A DNA stretch of 64,000 bases from Candidatus Peregrinibacteria bacterium (lineage in GTDB: Bacteria; Patescibacteriota; Gracilibacteria; UM-FILTER-43-11): contig CP064978.1 of the NCBI GenBank assembly GCA_016699515.1, positions 186,001 through 250,000 of the forward strand, in the 5' to 3' direction. Position numbers and translations under genes: made by a program. Position 1 is the first letter of the stretch, and each line of letters opens with the position of its first letter. Below, in pieces: positions 9,105 to 18,436 of this stretch. Under the pieces are notes generated by a model. The model saw only the letters and a program-made list of their open reading frames with translations, had not been told where the DNA came from and ran no database searches.

Positions 9105-12100
9105 ATGGTTAATTTTCATTGGAGAAAAATTACATTTTTTGCTTTATTAATCACGTTTTTTGTGGCTTCTTCCGCTCAGGCCGATGCTCCTTTTGAAACG
9201 GTGGTGTTTGATTCGAGCGCTCGTTTGTCTTACTCACAGCCTTTCTTTAAAGAGGAAGCCTTTAATGCGGTTGCCATTCGTTCCGACCGATTGATTCAGG
9301 GGCTGCAGATCAATTTTCATCCCGAATATCCCTTTTGGGAGGATGTAGAGTTTCATGATGATGGACTTGGCTTTGAGCGAATCGTGTTCACTTCCCAGGT
9401 TCATCGTGCTCAGTTACGCCTACTTTCTGACGATTCTCACGCTGCTGGCAACATTTCCGTGAACTTTCTTTCATCTGCATCGGTTTTAACTTCATCCGAA
9501 CCTGATGGTTCGCAACAAGTCGCTGCCGCCACTACAGCTGGCGGGCTAAAAATTGTCACGCGTGCGCAATGGGGTGCGGATGAGTCTTTGCGCTATTGGG
9601 TCCCCGGCGAATCGGTGGGAGACGCCTCTTCCGGCTCATCTTCCGGTTCCAGTTCGGCTAGTGATCCTTGTCGCACTGTAACGGCGACCGATGCGAACGA
9701 AGTGGCCCTTTTAAGAACGGTCGATTCCGCTCCCACCGGTGAATTGCTGACGTGGCCCCTGCAGTACTCCAAAAATATTCGCAAAATTTTTGTGCATCAC
9801 ACCGATTCGGATCTTAAAGATTTAAATGGAGATAACGTGTTGGATAGCAATGACTATAAGGCTATGGTGCGGGCTATTTACCGTTTTCATACCGTTTCGC
9901 GCGGTTGGGGCGATATTGGTTATAACTATATTATTGATCCGGCCGGCACCATTTACGAAGGTCGCTTTGGAGGCGACCGAGTGGTGGGTGCGCATGCGCA
10001 ATGTTACAACAATGGTGGCTTAGGGATCGCGATTATTGGTAATTATGAATCCAAAGCAATTCCCGACTTAGCTTTACAATCTTTGGTTCAGTTAATTGCC
10101 GCTAAATCGGCTCAATATGGTATTGATCCCGATGGTCAAAGCATGTTCCGTGGCAATTTAACCGAGAATATTTTGGGGCATCGTGATGTGCGTGCCACGG
10201 CTTGCCCTGGCGCACAGCTGTATGCCATGCTGCCCGTCATTCGCAATCGCGCGCGATTGACGTTAAAAACCGGGCAAGTGAACGAAAGCGATTTAACCAT
10301 TGAGCCGGTCGATTACAATGCCGAGTGGGCCAGCCAACTTCCCAATCTTACGCTGTTGCCCGGCGAGCGAAAGACGGTTCAGGTTCAATTTAAAAACACC
10401 GGTAAAAAATCCTGGGATCATAACACATGGCTTTATGTGTATAACAATTGGAATCCGCAAGCACGAGTGGTGTCGGTTTTGAGTGATAAAACCTTTGTGG
10501 GGGCTGATTTGGAGGGGGAGCAGGTGCGTCCGGGTGAAGTGGGTACGTTTCGTATCGAGCTCGAAGCCGGTTATACCGCCGGTCATTACTCCTTTGCTGT
10601 TACCCCCGTGGTGAACGGGCAATTCAGAATCGCTCGTTCCCAATCTCCGATCAGCTTTTCTGTTGCTGAGCCGATTTTTACCTATGATGTGGTTGCCTCT
10701 CGGCTACCTAGTGGAAAAGTGTATCAGGGTCAATCGATTGCGGGGTCGATCACCCTGCGCAATACAGGCAATGTTAAGTGGGTGAATTATGGGCAGCACG
10801 CTATCCGCTTAGGGACCGATTGGGTGCGCGATCGGTCAAGTGTGCTTTTGAAAACCAATCCGACTCGACTGGCATATTTAAAAGAAACGGAGGTAAAACC
10901 CGGCGAAACCGGCACTTTTTTGTTTGAATTGTCTATTCCGGATCGGCTTACCGGGCGCGTGATTGAACATTTTACTCCCGTGATCGAAGGGGTGCGATGG
11001 CTAGAAAACAAACAACTTTCTTTTACGGTCGATCTAGTGCGCCCGAACCATCGAGCGGTTTGGACCGATAAAATCACTCAATTAACATTGCTTCCCGGGG
11101 AGCGATTTCCGATTGATCTTACCTTAAAAAATCAGGGAGATATCGCTTGGACTCCAGAAACGCTTCGCACCTATTTTACTGCGAATGGCCTTACTTTATT
11201 TAAGGATGAGTGGTCTCCGGACGAGGCCGTAGACCCCGGGCGCTCGGTCACGTCACGTTTTTGGGTGCAAGCCCCTTATACGGCAGGTACGTACTTTGCT
11301 AGCATACGCTCGCTGTTTCAGTATACACCCGTTTCGGGGGGCGGGGGGCGTGTCACGGTTCAAGTGCCGGCCGCGCGTGTTACCGCTCGCCTTGTTGAAC
11401 AGTCGACGCGTGCGATCAAAGCCAGCCTGAATCAGCCCGTTACCGTTGAGGTAAAATTACAAAACAGTGGGAATATCGTTTGGCATAAACGTGGTGCTAA
11501 TGCGATTTATTTAGCGCCCTCGCGCCCTCAGGATCGTAAGAGTACGTTTTATCACGACACGTGGCCCAATCGGTTTCGTGCAGGCGCTATGACGGAAGAA
11601 GAAGTAAGGCCCGGAGAAACCGGAACATTCCGTTTTAAGCTTTACCCCAGCCAAATAGGTACGTTCCAAGAATACTTTCAACTGGTGATTGAACAAGTGG
11701 GTTGGGTTCCGAATTCGGTTGTTCGATGGGATGTCACGGTCACCGCCGGTTCCACTGCAAAAACTTCGGAAGATTCCACAGCGGTCACTCGTTATTATCG
11801 CACGCCAACCGTCTCTACAACCCCGGTTAAAGCACCTGCCAGTCCGGTAACTTCCACTAATTCCGCAAAACCTACCACTCCCAACAGTCCTACTCCTACC
11901 AACCCTGTTGTTACTCCACCTGTTGTTTCGGTTCCCTCCACCCAATCTACACCCATTCGAGTTCTTATTTCATATCATGATGATTTTGCCTCTCTTAAGG
12001 CGGATACTGCCTATCGATTGGTGGACCTGAACCAAGATGTGCTGTTTACGGTCGGAGCTCATACCCCCGTTTTTGTGCGCTTGATCGCCGGGGATTTGCA

Positions 12101-12821
12101 TGTTGAATTGGGAGGAGTTGTTAAAACGGTGAGTAATGGTGTGCGCTTAGAGCCGGATGCGGGAGGTATTGTCGAGGTGGTCTCTATGGAACGTCGCCCC
12201 AGTTGGGATCAAACCTTAAACGATAATCAATTTCGTGGCGTGATGGAAATTCGACCGATCGATGGACGCTTACATTATATCAATGAGCTACCGCTAGAAG
12301 ATTATTTAAAAGGGCTGGCGGAAGTTTCGAATGGCACGCCCGTGGAAAAGCAAAAGGCTATCGCTATTTTGGCGCGTACGTACGCTCAATATTATTTGAG
12401 TCCTGATCATCGTAAATTTCCCGGAAAACCCTATGATGCCAGTGATGATCCGGCTATATTTCAGCGGTATTTGGGTTATGGATTTGAAAAGCGTTCTCCT
12501 CAATTTGTGCAGTCGCTTCAGTCAACCCAGGGGTTGGTGGTAACGTATCAGGGTGAATTGATTAAAACCCCTTATTTTAGTCAAAGTAACGGGCGTACTA
12601 AGTCGGCAGAAGACGTGTGGGGATGGAAAGACACTCCCTATCTTCAGGCGGTTGACGATCCTTATTGCGCTGGCCGAGTTCAACAGGGGCATGGCGTTGG
12701 TTTGAGTGGCTGTGGTGCCGAAGGCATGGCAAATGCCGGTCGAACTTATCAAGAAATTATTCAATACTATTATCAGGGAGTTTCAATCGTTAAGCATTCA
12801 TCGTTAACCATTAATAAATAA
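9105..12821 (+). CDS. Secreted N-acetylmuramoyl-L-alanine amidase with NBR1-like Ig repeats and SpoIID domain
   Basis: 1238 residues with an N-terminal signal peptide (ITFFALLITFFVASSAQA). Order: a beta-rich N-domain; a PGRP/Amidase_2 domain from ~145 (KIVTRAQWGADES) with zinc ligands in FVHHTD, LGHRDVRATACPG and a GYNYIID loop; four NBR1-type Ig-like modules from ~410, marked by LLPGERKTVQVQFKNTG and VRPGETGTFRF; a Pro/Thr-rich linker near 905-945; then a SpoIID/LytB-like domain (INELPLEDYLKGLAEV...KAIAILARTYAQYYL). PGRP amidases cut MurNAc-L-Ala bonds; SpoIID is a lytic transglycosylase acting on denuded glycan. One polypeptide could thus carry both successive cell-wall cutting steps, with Ig modules as spacers. 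It stands alone in front of tsaB. Confidence 0.9.
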   Translation: MVNFHWRKITFFALLITFFVASSAQADAPFETVVFDSSARLSYSQPFFKEEAFNAVAIRSDRLIQGLQINFHPEYPFWEDVEFHDDGLGFERIVFTSQVHRAQLRLLSDDSHAAGNISVNFLSSASVLTSSEPDGSQQVAAATTAGGLKIVTRAQWGADESLRYWVPGESVGDASSGSSSGSSSASDPCRTVTATDANEVALLRTVDSAPTGELLTWPLQYSKNIRKIFVHHTDSDLKDLNGDNVLDSNDYKAMVRAIYRFHTVSRGWGDIGYNYIIDPAGTIYEGRFGGDRVVGAHAQCYNNGGLGIAIIGNYESKAIPDLALQSLVQLIAAKSAQYGIDPDGQSMFRGNLTENILGHRDVRATACPGAQLYAMLPVIRNRARLTLKTGQVNESDLTIEPVDYNAEWASQLPNLTLLPGERKTVQVQFKNTGKKSWDHNTWLYVYNNWNPQARVVSVLSDKTFVGADLEGEQVRPGEVGTFRIELEAGYTAGHYSFAVTPVVNGQFRIARSQSPISFSVAEPIFTYDVVASRLPSGKVYQGQSIAGSITLRNTGNVKWVNYGQHAIRLGTDWVRDRSSVLLKTNPTRLAYLKETEVKPGETGTFLFELSIPDRLTGRVIEHFTPVIEGVRWLENKQLSFTVDLVRPNHRAVWTDKITQLTLLPGERFPIDLTLKNQGDIAWTPETLRTYFTANGLTLFKDEWSPDEAVDPGRSVTSRFWVQAPYTAGTYFASIRSLFQYTPVSGGGGRVTVQVPAARVTARLVEQSTRAIKASLNQPVTVEVKLQNSGNIVWHKRGANAIYLAPSRPQDRKSTFYHDTWPNRFRAGAMTEEEVRPGETGTFRFKLYPSQIGTFQEYFQLVIEQVGWVPNSVVRWDVTVTAGSTAKTSEDSTAVTRYYRTPTVSTTPVKAPASPVTSTNSAKPTTPNSPTPTNPVVTPPVVSVPSTQSTPIRVLISYHDDFASLKADTAYRLVDLNQDVLFTVGAHTPVFVRLIAGDLHVELGGVVKTVSNGVRLEPDAGGIVEVVSMERRPSWDQTLNDNQFRGVMEIRPIDGRLHYINELPLEDYLKGLAEVSNGTPVEKQKAIAILARTYAQYYLSPDHRKFPGKPYDASDDPAIFQRYLGYGFEKRSPQFVQSLQSTQGLVVTYQGELIKTPYFSQSNGRTKSAEDVWGWKDTPYLQAVDDPYCAGRVQQGHGVGLSGCGAEGMANAGRTYQEIIQYYYQGVSIVKHSSLTINK

Positions 12822-12834
12822 TAGGTGATTATTT

Positions 12835-13449
12835 ATGTATTTATGTGTTGATACCATTACGCCTGTTGCCGGAGTGACCTTGCTTGATTCTAAACAGGTA
12901 CTTGGGCACAAGTCTCTCGATCCAAAGCAAGCTTCCGAATCGCTCTTAACGGCCATTGACGCCTTGGTGGATGATCCTAAGGCCTTGAAAGCGATTTTTG
13001 TCATTAAAGGACCCGGTAGCTTTACCGGGTTGCGCGTTGGTATTGCGACCATGAATCCGTTTGCTCATCACCTTCGGATTCCTATTATTGGCCTTACTAC
13101 TGCCGAATGGGCTGCTCATTCTGTGCAACAAGCCGATTTTATTTACCTTCAAACCATGAATCGCGATGAGATTTATATTCAGGGATTTGGTCGATTTAAA
13201 GATCATTATCCTCAATCGATTGTTTCGCTTTCCTCCGTTCGTAGCGACGAATCGATCGATTATGTTGGCTTCCTTTCTCAAGATCATCAAGAAAAGCTCC
13301 CCACGAATTATCAGTCATTGGATGAATTGCGTTCTGCCGGAGCAACTTGGCTCCATTTCATTCAACACTCTACATTTTTACAACAAAAAACCTACGATTT
13401 GGTAGAGCCATATTACGGAAAGGACGCGTCGATTACGGTTAAGAAATAA
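12835..13449 (+). CDS. tsaB: tRNA threonylcarbamoyladenosine biosynthesis protein TsaB
   Basis: 204 residues. The ASKHA-type start MYLCVDTITPVAGVTL and the TsaB hallmark GPGSFTGLRVGIATMN (~residues 60-76) are present. TsaB is the non-catalytic partner of TsaD and TsaE in adding t6A37 to ANN-decoding tRNAs. It begins 13 bp after the amidase stop. It ends tail-to-tail with the patatin gene, stop codons 1 bp apart. Confidence 0.88.
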   Translation: MYLCVDTITPVAGVTLLDSKQVLGHKSLDPKQASESLLTAIDALVDDPKALKAIFVIKGPGSFTGLRVGIATMNPFAHHLRIPIIGLTTAEWAAHSVQQADFIYLQTMNRDEIYIQGFGRFKDHYPQSIVSLSSVRSDESIDYVGFLSQDHQEKLPTNYQSLDELRSAGATWLHFIQHSTFLQQKTYDLVEPYYGKDASITVKK

Positions 13450-13450
13450 T

Positions 13451-14302
13451 TTATTGCATCAATTTTTTAATCTCCGGAATCACCTCTTTGGTTTTTTCGT
13501 AGCCTTCTTTGATGCTGGATTCGGTTTTATGAAAGTCGAATAGCTTTACGTGGCCGAGTTCAGGTTGAATCAAAATATCTGCCGGGTATTCCTTTAGATT
13601 GGCCTCGGTGATTTTCTTTTCCATGATTTTAATCGAATTGGCGATCACTTCGAATAAATTGGGTTCCTCTTTTTTAAACCAATCCACTAGCCTGTTTTTA
13701 AAGTCACTATTCGCTTCTTTTGCTTTAACCGGGTTGTGAATTTCATTGTTTAAATCGACCGCGATTACCACGTTGCATCCTACGTCTCGTGCGATGTTGA
13801 TCGGCAGGGGATTTACTAATCCGCCATCCACCAAGTGCATATCGCCCATTTTTACCGTGGTAAAAATACCCGGAATCGAAATACTGGCCCGTACTGCGTC
13901 AATCAGTGTGCCAGATGAAATTTGAATTTCGCGACCACTCTCCAATTCAGTGGCCACCAACATCAATGGAATGAGTGCATCTTCGACATTTTTTACAAAA
14001 AAATGCTCTGAAAAGTATTGAGCGATTTTTTCACCATCCACCAGTCCGTTTTTTAAAAACGTGGTGTCCATAAAACTGAAGGTTTTTCGCTTGTTTACAC
14101 TCAAAGCAAATTTCTCCATTTCTTTTATTTTTCCCGAAGCGTATGCAGCCCCCACCATGGCGCCAATGCTGGTTCCCGTAATCAGATCCGGTTTAATTCC
14201 TGCCTCTTCGAGCGCTTTGATTGCGCCAAAATGCGCCATGCCTCGCGCACCGCCCGAACCCAGTACTAATCCGATTTTTTTACAATTTTTTTTATTTTCC
14301 AC
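13451..14302 (-). CDS. Patatin-like phospholipase (RssA family)
   Basis: 283 residues. The oxyanion loop GSGGARGMAHFG (~15-26), nucleophile elbow GTSIG with Ser45, and catalytic Asp159 in VDGGLVNPLP form the Ser-Asp dyad of bacterial patatins of the RssA/YchK type. It probably hydrolyses acyl esters of phospholipids; no signal peptide is seen, so it acts in the cytoplasm. Its start overlaps the end of the small membrane protein gene (14292-14302), suggesting coupling. Confidence 0.88.
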   Translation of the reverse strand: MENKKNCKKIGLVLGSGGARGMAHFGAIKALEEAGIKPDLITGTSIGAMVGAAYASGKIKEMEKFALSVNKRKTFSFMDTTFLKNGLVDGEKIAQYFSEHFFVKNVEDALIPLMLVATELESGREIQISSGTLIDAVRASISIPGIFTTVKMGDMHLVDGGLVNPLPINIARDVGCNVVIAVDLNNEIHNPVKAKEANSDFKNRLVDWFKKEEPNLFEVIANSIKIMEKKITEANLKEYPADILIQPELGHVKLFDFHKTESSIKEGYEKTKEVIPEIKKLMQ

Positions 14303-14528
14303 TGCTTCCTTTTCCGAATAAATAGCCGAATCCGAGGGTTACAATGGGGGCGACTTGCGTTTGGATCAATTCCAATACCACTTGCTTGTCTTGCATGTAA
14401 CTAAAAAATACAATCGAAGCAATGACAATGGTTACCATAATCAGCGCGGCCACATTTCGTGGTAAATGATCTTCGGTTCCAAGAATTTTTCCGATCCATC
14501 CGGCTTTGCCATTGTGTGTATTTTCCAT
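14292..14528 (-). CDS. Small single-helix membrane protein
   Basis: 78 residues with one strong membrane helix (about 31-50, LIMVTIVIASIVFFSYMQD) and a second weak hydrophobic stretch ending in GFGYLFGKGSSGK. I do not recognise a family. It overlaps the patatin start by 11 bp and follows the glycosyltransferase gene by 25 bp, so it is probably part of the same transcript. It might anchor a partner at the membrane (inference). Confidence 0.6.
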   Translation of the reverse strand: MENTHNGKAGWIGKILGTEDHLPRNVAALIMVTIVIASIVFFSYMQDKQVVLELIQTQVAPIVTLGFGYLFGKGSSGK

Positions 14529-14553
14529 GGTATTGATTTTATCACTGGATCAC

Positions 14554-15705
14554 TCATTTCACTTGATCACCAAGTAACAGGATCACCAGTTTGGATTTAT
14601 TTTTTTGAAATTCATTCCATTCCTTTTCGACATATCCTTTAATTTTTTGTTTAAAAATCGTGATGTCGAATTGTTCGGCGTGTTTGCGGATTTCTTTCGG
14701 ATTGAATTGCATGCTTTCAAAACGATTGATGGCATTGTTGAGCGATTGAACCGTTTGTTTTTCAAAGAATATTCCGGTCACCCCTTCTTTCATGCTGGTT
14801 AAACTGCCCCCCTGGCTTAGGGCAATCACTGGTCGACCGGCGGCCATGGCTTCTAGCGGAACGATGCCGGCGTCTTCGATTTGAGGAAAAATCAGTGCTT
14901 TGCAGTTTGCATAAAGTCCAGCCAGCGCTTCGTTTTCTATCGCCCCCAACACTTCTACACTTGGGCCGGCCATTTTTTGGATCTTTTTTAGATCTGGGCC
15001 GGTACCGACAATTTTTACTTTTTTTCCGTTTTTATTGAAAGTTTCAGCAATTAAATCAAATTTTTTGTACGGAATCAGACGACCGACGGCCAAATAGTAA
15101 TCTTCGGTGGGATTAGCGGCTGGCTTAAACCGTTCGGCGTGTACCGGTGGATAGATCACATCGGCCTTTCGATGATAGTGTTCTTCAATTTTTTTGGCGA
15201 TATAATCTGAATTTGCAATGTAGCGATCGACGCGTTGAGAGGCACTGAAATCCCATTTTCGAATCGCATCAATCTGCTTGCGAATGTATTGATGCGTTAT
15301 TTTAGGGAATTTTTTGATGCGTGTTTCAAGGTCCCAGCTTTCCCATGCGTAGCGCATAGGAGTGTGACAATATGAGATGTGCAACGTTTCTGGATTGGTG
15401 ATCACCCCTTTGCTAATGCTATGACAACTTGAAAGCACAATATCAAATTCATCCAAATCAAACAGTTCCACCGCTGTGGTCATCTGTCCCAGCATCCACT
15501 GATGTTTGACCAAAGGAATTTTTTGTAAAATCGAGGTTTTTACGTTTTTCAATTTACCCAATTCGCGCATGGCCTTAGGCTTGTACAGTGTGGTGTAAAT
15601 GGGCGCATCCGGAAAACAATCGTGAAAAGCACTAATAACGCTTTCCGCTCCTCCATAATTGGTCATCCAATCCGCAATGATGGCGATTTTAAGATGTTTA
15701 TTCAT
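14554..15705 (-). CDS. Glycosyltransferase family 4 (GT-B)
   Basis: 383 residues. The N-terminal Rossmann domain starts IAIIADWMTNYGGAESVI, the glycine-rich acceptor site. The C-terminal donor domain has YYLAVGRLIPYKKFDLI (~190), VKIVGTGPDLKKI and EDAGIVPLEAMAAGRPVIA, the E-x7-E signature of GT4 retaining transferases that use a nucleotide sugar. HISYCHTPMRYAWESWD is a subfamily motif shared with the paralogue at 43856-44944. Likely cytoplasmic-face glycan assembly; substrate unknown. Confidence 0.88.
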   Translation of the reverse strand: MNKHLKIAIIADWMTNYGGAESVISAFHDCFPDAPIYTTLYKPKAMRELGKLKNVKTSILQKIPLVKHQWMLGQMTTAVELFDLDEFDIVLSSCHSISKGVITNPETLHISYCHTPMRYAWESWDLETRIKKFPKITHQYIRKQIDAIRKWDFSASQRVDRYIANSDYIAKKIEEHYHRKADVIYPPVHAERFKPAANPTEDYYLAVGRLIPYKKFDLIAETFNKNGKKVKIVGTGPDLKKIQKMAGPSVEVLGAIENEALAGLYANCKALIFPQIEDAGIVPLEAMAAGRPVIALSQGGSLTSMKEGVTGIFFEKQTVQSLNNAINRFESMQFNPKEIRKHAEQFDITIFKQKIKGYVEKEWNEFQKNKSKLVILLLGDQVK

Positions 15706-15763
15706 TTTTGTTTAAGACCTCCCTACCATCTTACTGGTTTTACCTCTGTGAATGCAATGAAAA

Positions 15764-15840
15764 GTTAAGAATTAAGAGTTAAGAATTGTTTGGAATGAAA
15801 CTATTAACTCTTAATTAAGCGAAGCGATTTAACTCTTAGC
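15764..15840. repeat. AT-rich dispersed repeat with inverted copy
   Basis: It begins with the 24-bp unit starting GTTAAGAATTAAGAGTTAAG (15764-15787), found identically at 50721-50744. AATTAAGAGTTAA (15770-15782) has a perfect inverted partner TTAACTCTTAATT (15804-15816), and TTAACTCTTA recurs at 15829. It fills the gap between the glycosyltransferase start and the miaB stop. Confidence 0.75.
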
Positions 15841-17167
15841 TAATTGAGAGCTTTGCCTCCAAGCACCAATCCAGTGCTTCGGTGATGGTTACGGGCACAT
15901 ATTTTCCGATCAATTCTTTATCGTCCGATTCAAATCGAGTGAGTTTAAATTCGGGGATTTTTCCGCTCGCGTAGCCTTTTTCTACCTTTTCCACCAATAC
16001 TTCTTTGGTTTGGCCAACAAATTGCTGGTGATAGTCATTCGAAATATCGCGGATTACATCGGTCATCTCACGAAAACGTCTTTTTTTGGTTTCGAGCGAT
16101 ACATCATCCTTAAGACTTCTTTGTGCGAGTGTTCCCGGGCGCTCGGAGTATTTAGAGATATACGCCAGGTCAATTTTTAACTCCTTCATTAAATCGACCG
16201 TTTCTTGATGTTCTGCTTCTGTTTCACCACAAAATCCCACAATAATATCGGTGCTGATCGAAATATGAGGAACGCGTGCGCGCAACTTATGCACCAGTTC
16301 CCGAAATTTATCCGGTTCGTAACGACGATTCATACGCTTTAAGCAACTGGCTGATCCCGACTGAAGCGGCAAATGAATGTGCGGAACCATGCTTTTCAAC
16401 TCCCCGTATAAATTCACTACGTCATCACCCATGTCTTTGGGGTGCACAGCGTAAAAGCGAATGCGCTTTACTCCTTCAATGGCATCGATTTTTCTGAGTA
16501 GTTGGGCAAAAGGGGAATCAATTGAATTTTTATCGAAGTCGGTGGGTTTGTAACTGTTTACGTTTTGCCCCACCAAATTAATTTCGCTCGCCCCCCGCTT
16601 TACAAATTTTTTAATTTCCTCTTCCATTTCACTCATTTCGCGGCAGACCTCTTTGCCCCGGCTATAGGGCACAATGCAAAACGAACAATAATTATTGCAG
16701 CCGCGCTGAATGGGGCAGAACACTTGGGTTGCGTTGGTGAGTTTGGGCGAAATATGAAAATAACTCAAAAGATCACTCACTTCTTCGTCACTTTCGATTG
16801 GATGAAGTTCGTGCAGAATGTCGGGCAATTTCATTAATTCTTTGATCTGAAACACAAAGTCGATACTCTTCATCTGTTTGAAAAGCCGATCGTTCGATTG
16901 CCCTCGAATGCCGGTTTCGCGCACCATACATCCGGTTATTCCGATGCGTAAATTTGGATTTTGCAGACGCAGAGGTCTGAATTGTTTTTCAAGCCCGATC
17001 ACTCGATCTTCGGAGGGTTGTTTAATCGAACAGGTATTCAAAATCACCAAGTCACTGTCGGCAAAATCTTCCGCTTTTTGGTATTTCATTTTTTCGAGCA
17101 CGGTGGTCATCCGCTCCGAATCGGAGTAGTTCATTTGGCAGCCGAAAGTCCTGATGCAATATTTCAT
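15836..17167 (-). CDS. miaB: tRNA-2-methylthio-N6-dimethylallyladenosine synthase MiaB
   Basis: 443 residues. UPF0004 cysteines C10, C46 and C80 (FGCQMN, LNTCSI, TGCMV) bind the auxiliary [4Fe-4S] cluster. The radical-SAM motif C157-x3-C161-x2-C164 (GCNNYCSFC) is intact, and a C-terminal TRAM domain ends at 443. It methylthiolates i6A37 in tRNAs reading UNN codons, which includes the tRNA-Ser(TGA) at 35672. The last codons overlap the AT-rich repeat. Flanked on both sides by that repeat family. Confidence 0.95.
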   Translation of the reverse strand: MKYCIRTFGCQMNYSDSERMTTVLEKMKYQKAEDFADSDLVILNTCSIKQPSEDRVIGLEKQFRPLRLQNPNLRIGITGCMVRETGIRGQSNDRLFKQMKSIDFVFQIKELMKLPDILHELHPIESDEEVSDLLSYFHISPKLTNATQVFCPIQRGCNNYCSFCIVPYSRGKEVCREMSEMEEEIKKFVKRGASEINLVGQNVNSYKPTDFDKNSIDSPFAQLLRKIDAIEGVKRIRFYAVHPKDMGDDVVNLYGELKSMVPHIHLPLQSGSASCLKRMNRRYEPDKFRELVHKLRARVPHISISTDIIVGFCGETEAEHQETVDLMKELKIDLAYISKYSERPGTLAQRSLKDDVSLETKKRRFREMTDVIRDISNDYHQQFVGQTKEVLVEKVEKGYASGKIPEFKLTRFESDDKELIGKYVPVTITEALDWCLEAKLSIS

Positions 17168-17172
17168 ATTGC

Positions 17173-17209
17173 AGTTAATAGTTAAAAATTAAGAGTTAAG
17201 AATTAACTC
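17173..17209. repeat. AT-rich dispersed repeat (GTTAAGAATTAAGAG family)
   Basis: A copy of the AATTAAGAGTTAAGAATTAA unit sits directly upstream of the miaB ATG. It has short inverted parts (GTTAATAGTTAA / TTAACTC). Same family as 15764, 23323, 27783, 29623 and 50721. Confidence 0.7.
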
Positions 17210-17250
17210 AGGTCGTTATTGTACCGGATCTGGCTGAGAATTCAATGGAT

Positions 17251-17898
17251 TTAGGCCGCTCGTGAACGGTAAATACTAGTTCGAGGAGGGGTTGCACGAG
17301 TGATTTGGGTTGGTTCCGCATTTGGACTGGTACCATTGGGCAATCCCACCACGGTTACCTGTGAAGGGGTTACTCGTTGAAAAGTGTCTAATTCTCTTAT
17401 TTTTCGCTCTGATTCGGCAAAATCAGCTACTCTTTGGGCTCGACTTGGGTCTTTTTGTCCGTTCAAATCACGAGTAGCCACAACATTATTTTTCGCTGCC
17501 ACTGGCACATAATTGGTTTTTCGTGCACCAAATAAACGTCCTACCAATCCGCGTACTTTATTTACTCCATCTTGAGCTGCCTCAGAAATAGATTCAACGC
17601 CTGAGTGAAACGCTTCTGCTACTCGCTCTTGCCACGAAGGGGCTCCTAAACGTGGAGCAATTGAAAGTCTGGGTCGCATGCTTGTTTGGGCCATAGCTTT
17701 CTGAGTTTTCTGATTTTTTAGTTCAGGAACTTCCAAAAAATCAGGAGGGCGTACCACGCTCAATACAGCACCTCTTGTTTTGGCTACGGGAAGGTCGCCG
17801 GTATTGTCGTTTGCGGGAGCTGCTGTTTCAGGCTTTGCCCAATTTGTAGGGAAAGAGGGGAGTTGATAATTTGGATAATTTTCTGGTGCGGCAACCAT
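17251..17898 (-). CDS. Hypothetical protein, low-complexity N-terminus
   Basis: 215 residues; no family recognised. Pro/Ala/Asn-rich ends flank a central segment (~85-125) with amphipathic helix character, WQERVAEAFHSGVESISEAAQ then NKVRGLVGRLFGARK. No signal peptide or membrane helix is visible, so it is probably cytoplasmic. It lies downstream of the lipoprotein gene at 17935-18363 on the same strand with a short gap, possibly cotranscribed. Codon use looks like that of its neighbours. Confidence 0.6.
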   Translation of the reverse strand: MVAAPENYPNYQLPSFPTNWAKPETAAPANDNTGDLPVAKTRGAVLSVVRPPDFLEVPELKNQKTQKAMAQTSMRPRLSIAPRLGAPSWQERVAEAFHSGVESISEAAQDGVNKVRGLVGRLFGARKTNYVPVAAKNNVVATRDLNGQKDPSRAQRVADFAESERKIRELDTFQRVTPSQVTVVGLPNGTSPNAEPTQITRATPPRTSIYRSRAA

Positions 17899-17934
17899 AA
17901 AAACAGGGGTTAGTGCTCAGGTCTGCATTTTATA

Positions 17935-18363
17935 TTATTTATTTGGGGAGATCAAGTTTTGCGCCGAGGGTTTTTCCGGGCAAGTGGCGGTTGATAAGTC
18001 CGTGTATTTTGGGTCACTTCTCATTATTTGGTTGGCCAATTGGTAGCCTCCTTTTCCTAAAGTTGCAGAATTCATTCTTTTTTCAAAAAATTGCTGCCAT
18101 TGCCCAATTGCTTTTTGATTACAATTGGGCGACCCCAAAAGCGTTTCCATTGTTGATCGGTACCACTTTAACCACGCTAATGCCAATTTCATTTCTTCAT
18201 AATCTTCGAATCGTATTGTTTTGGTGGGTATTGTTTTTTTAGCAGGCCCCTCGGTTGGTTGGGCTTGTGGATGGGCGCAGCCCGTCGCTGCCAACACAAA
18301 ACACAGGGCCATTCGTTGCACTATTCCTCCGGCGTTTTCAAAAAAAGTTGGGCGTTCCATCAA
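17935..18363 (-). CDS. Putative lipoprotein
   Basis: 142 residues; no family recognised. A hydrophobic stretch MALCFVLAATGC forms a lipobox (LAATGC), so the true signal may start at the internal Met (~residue 18), giving a lipoprotein of ~115 mature residues. The mature part is Lys/Pro-rich, then helical (FEDYEEMKLALAWLKWYRSTMETLL), with two further cysteines that could pair. It follows the exported protein at 18437-20696 with a terminator hairpin between them. Confidence 0.6.
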   Translation of the reverse strand: MMERPTFFENAGGIVQRMALCFVLAATGCAHPQAQPTEGPAKKTIPTKTIRFEDYEEMKLALAWLKWYRSTMETLLGSPNCNQKAIGQWQQFFEKRMNSATLGKGGYQLANQIMRSDPKYTDLSTATCPEKPSAQNLISPNK

Positions 18364-18371
18364 TCGATATT

Positions 18372-18398
18372 AAAAGACCGTTCACTGAACGGTCTTTT
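18372..18398 (-). terminator. Rho-independent terminator
   Basis: The perfect 13-bp stem AAAAGACCGTTCA / TGAACGGTCTTTT with a 1-nt centre lies just downstream of the minus-strand gene ending at 18437. A and T runs on both sides make it usable in either direction. Confidence 0.75.
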
Positions 18399-18436
18399 AC
18401 AGTAGCATAGATTTCTTTTTTAGCCAATTTTGTTGT

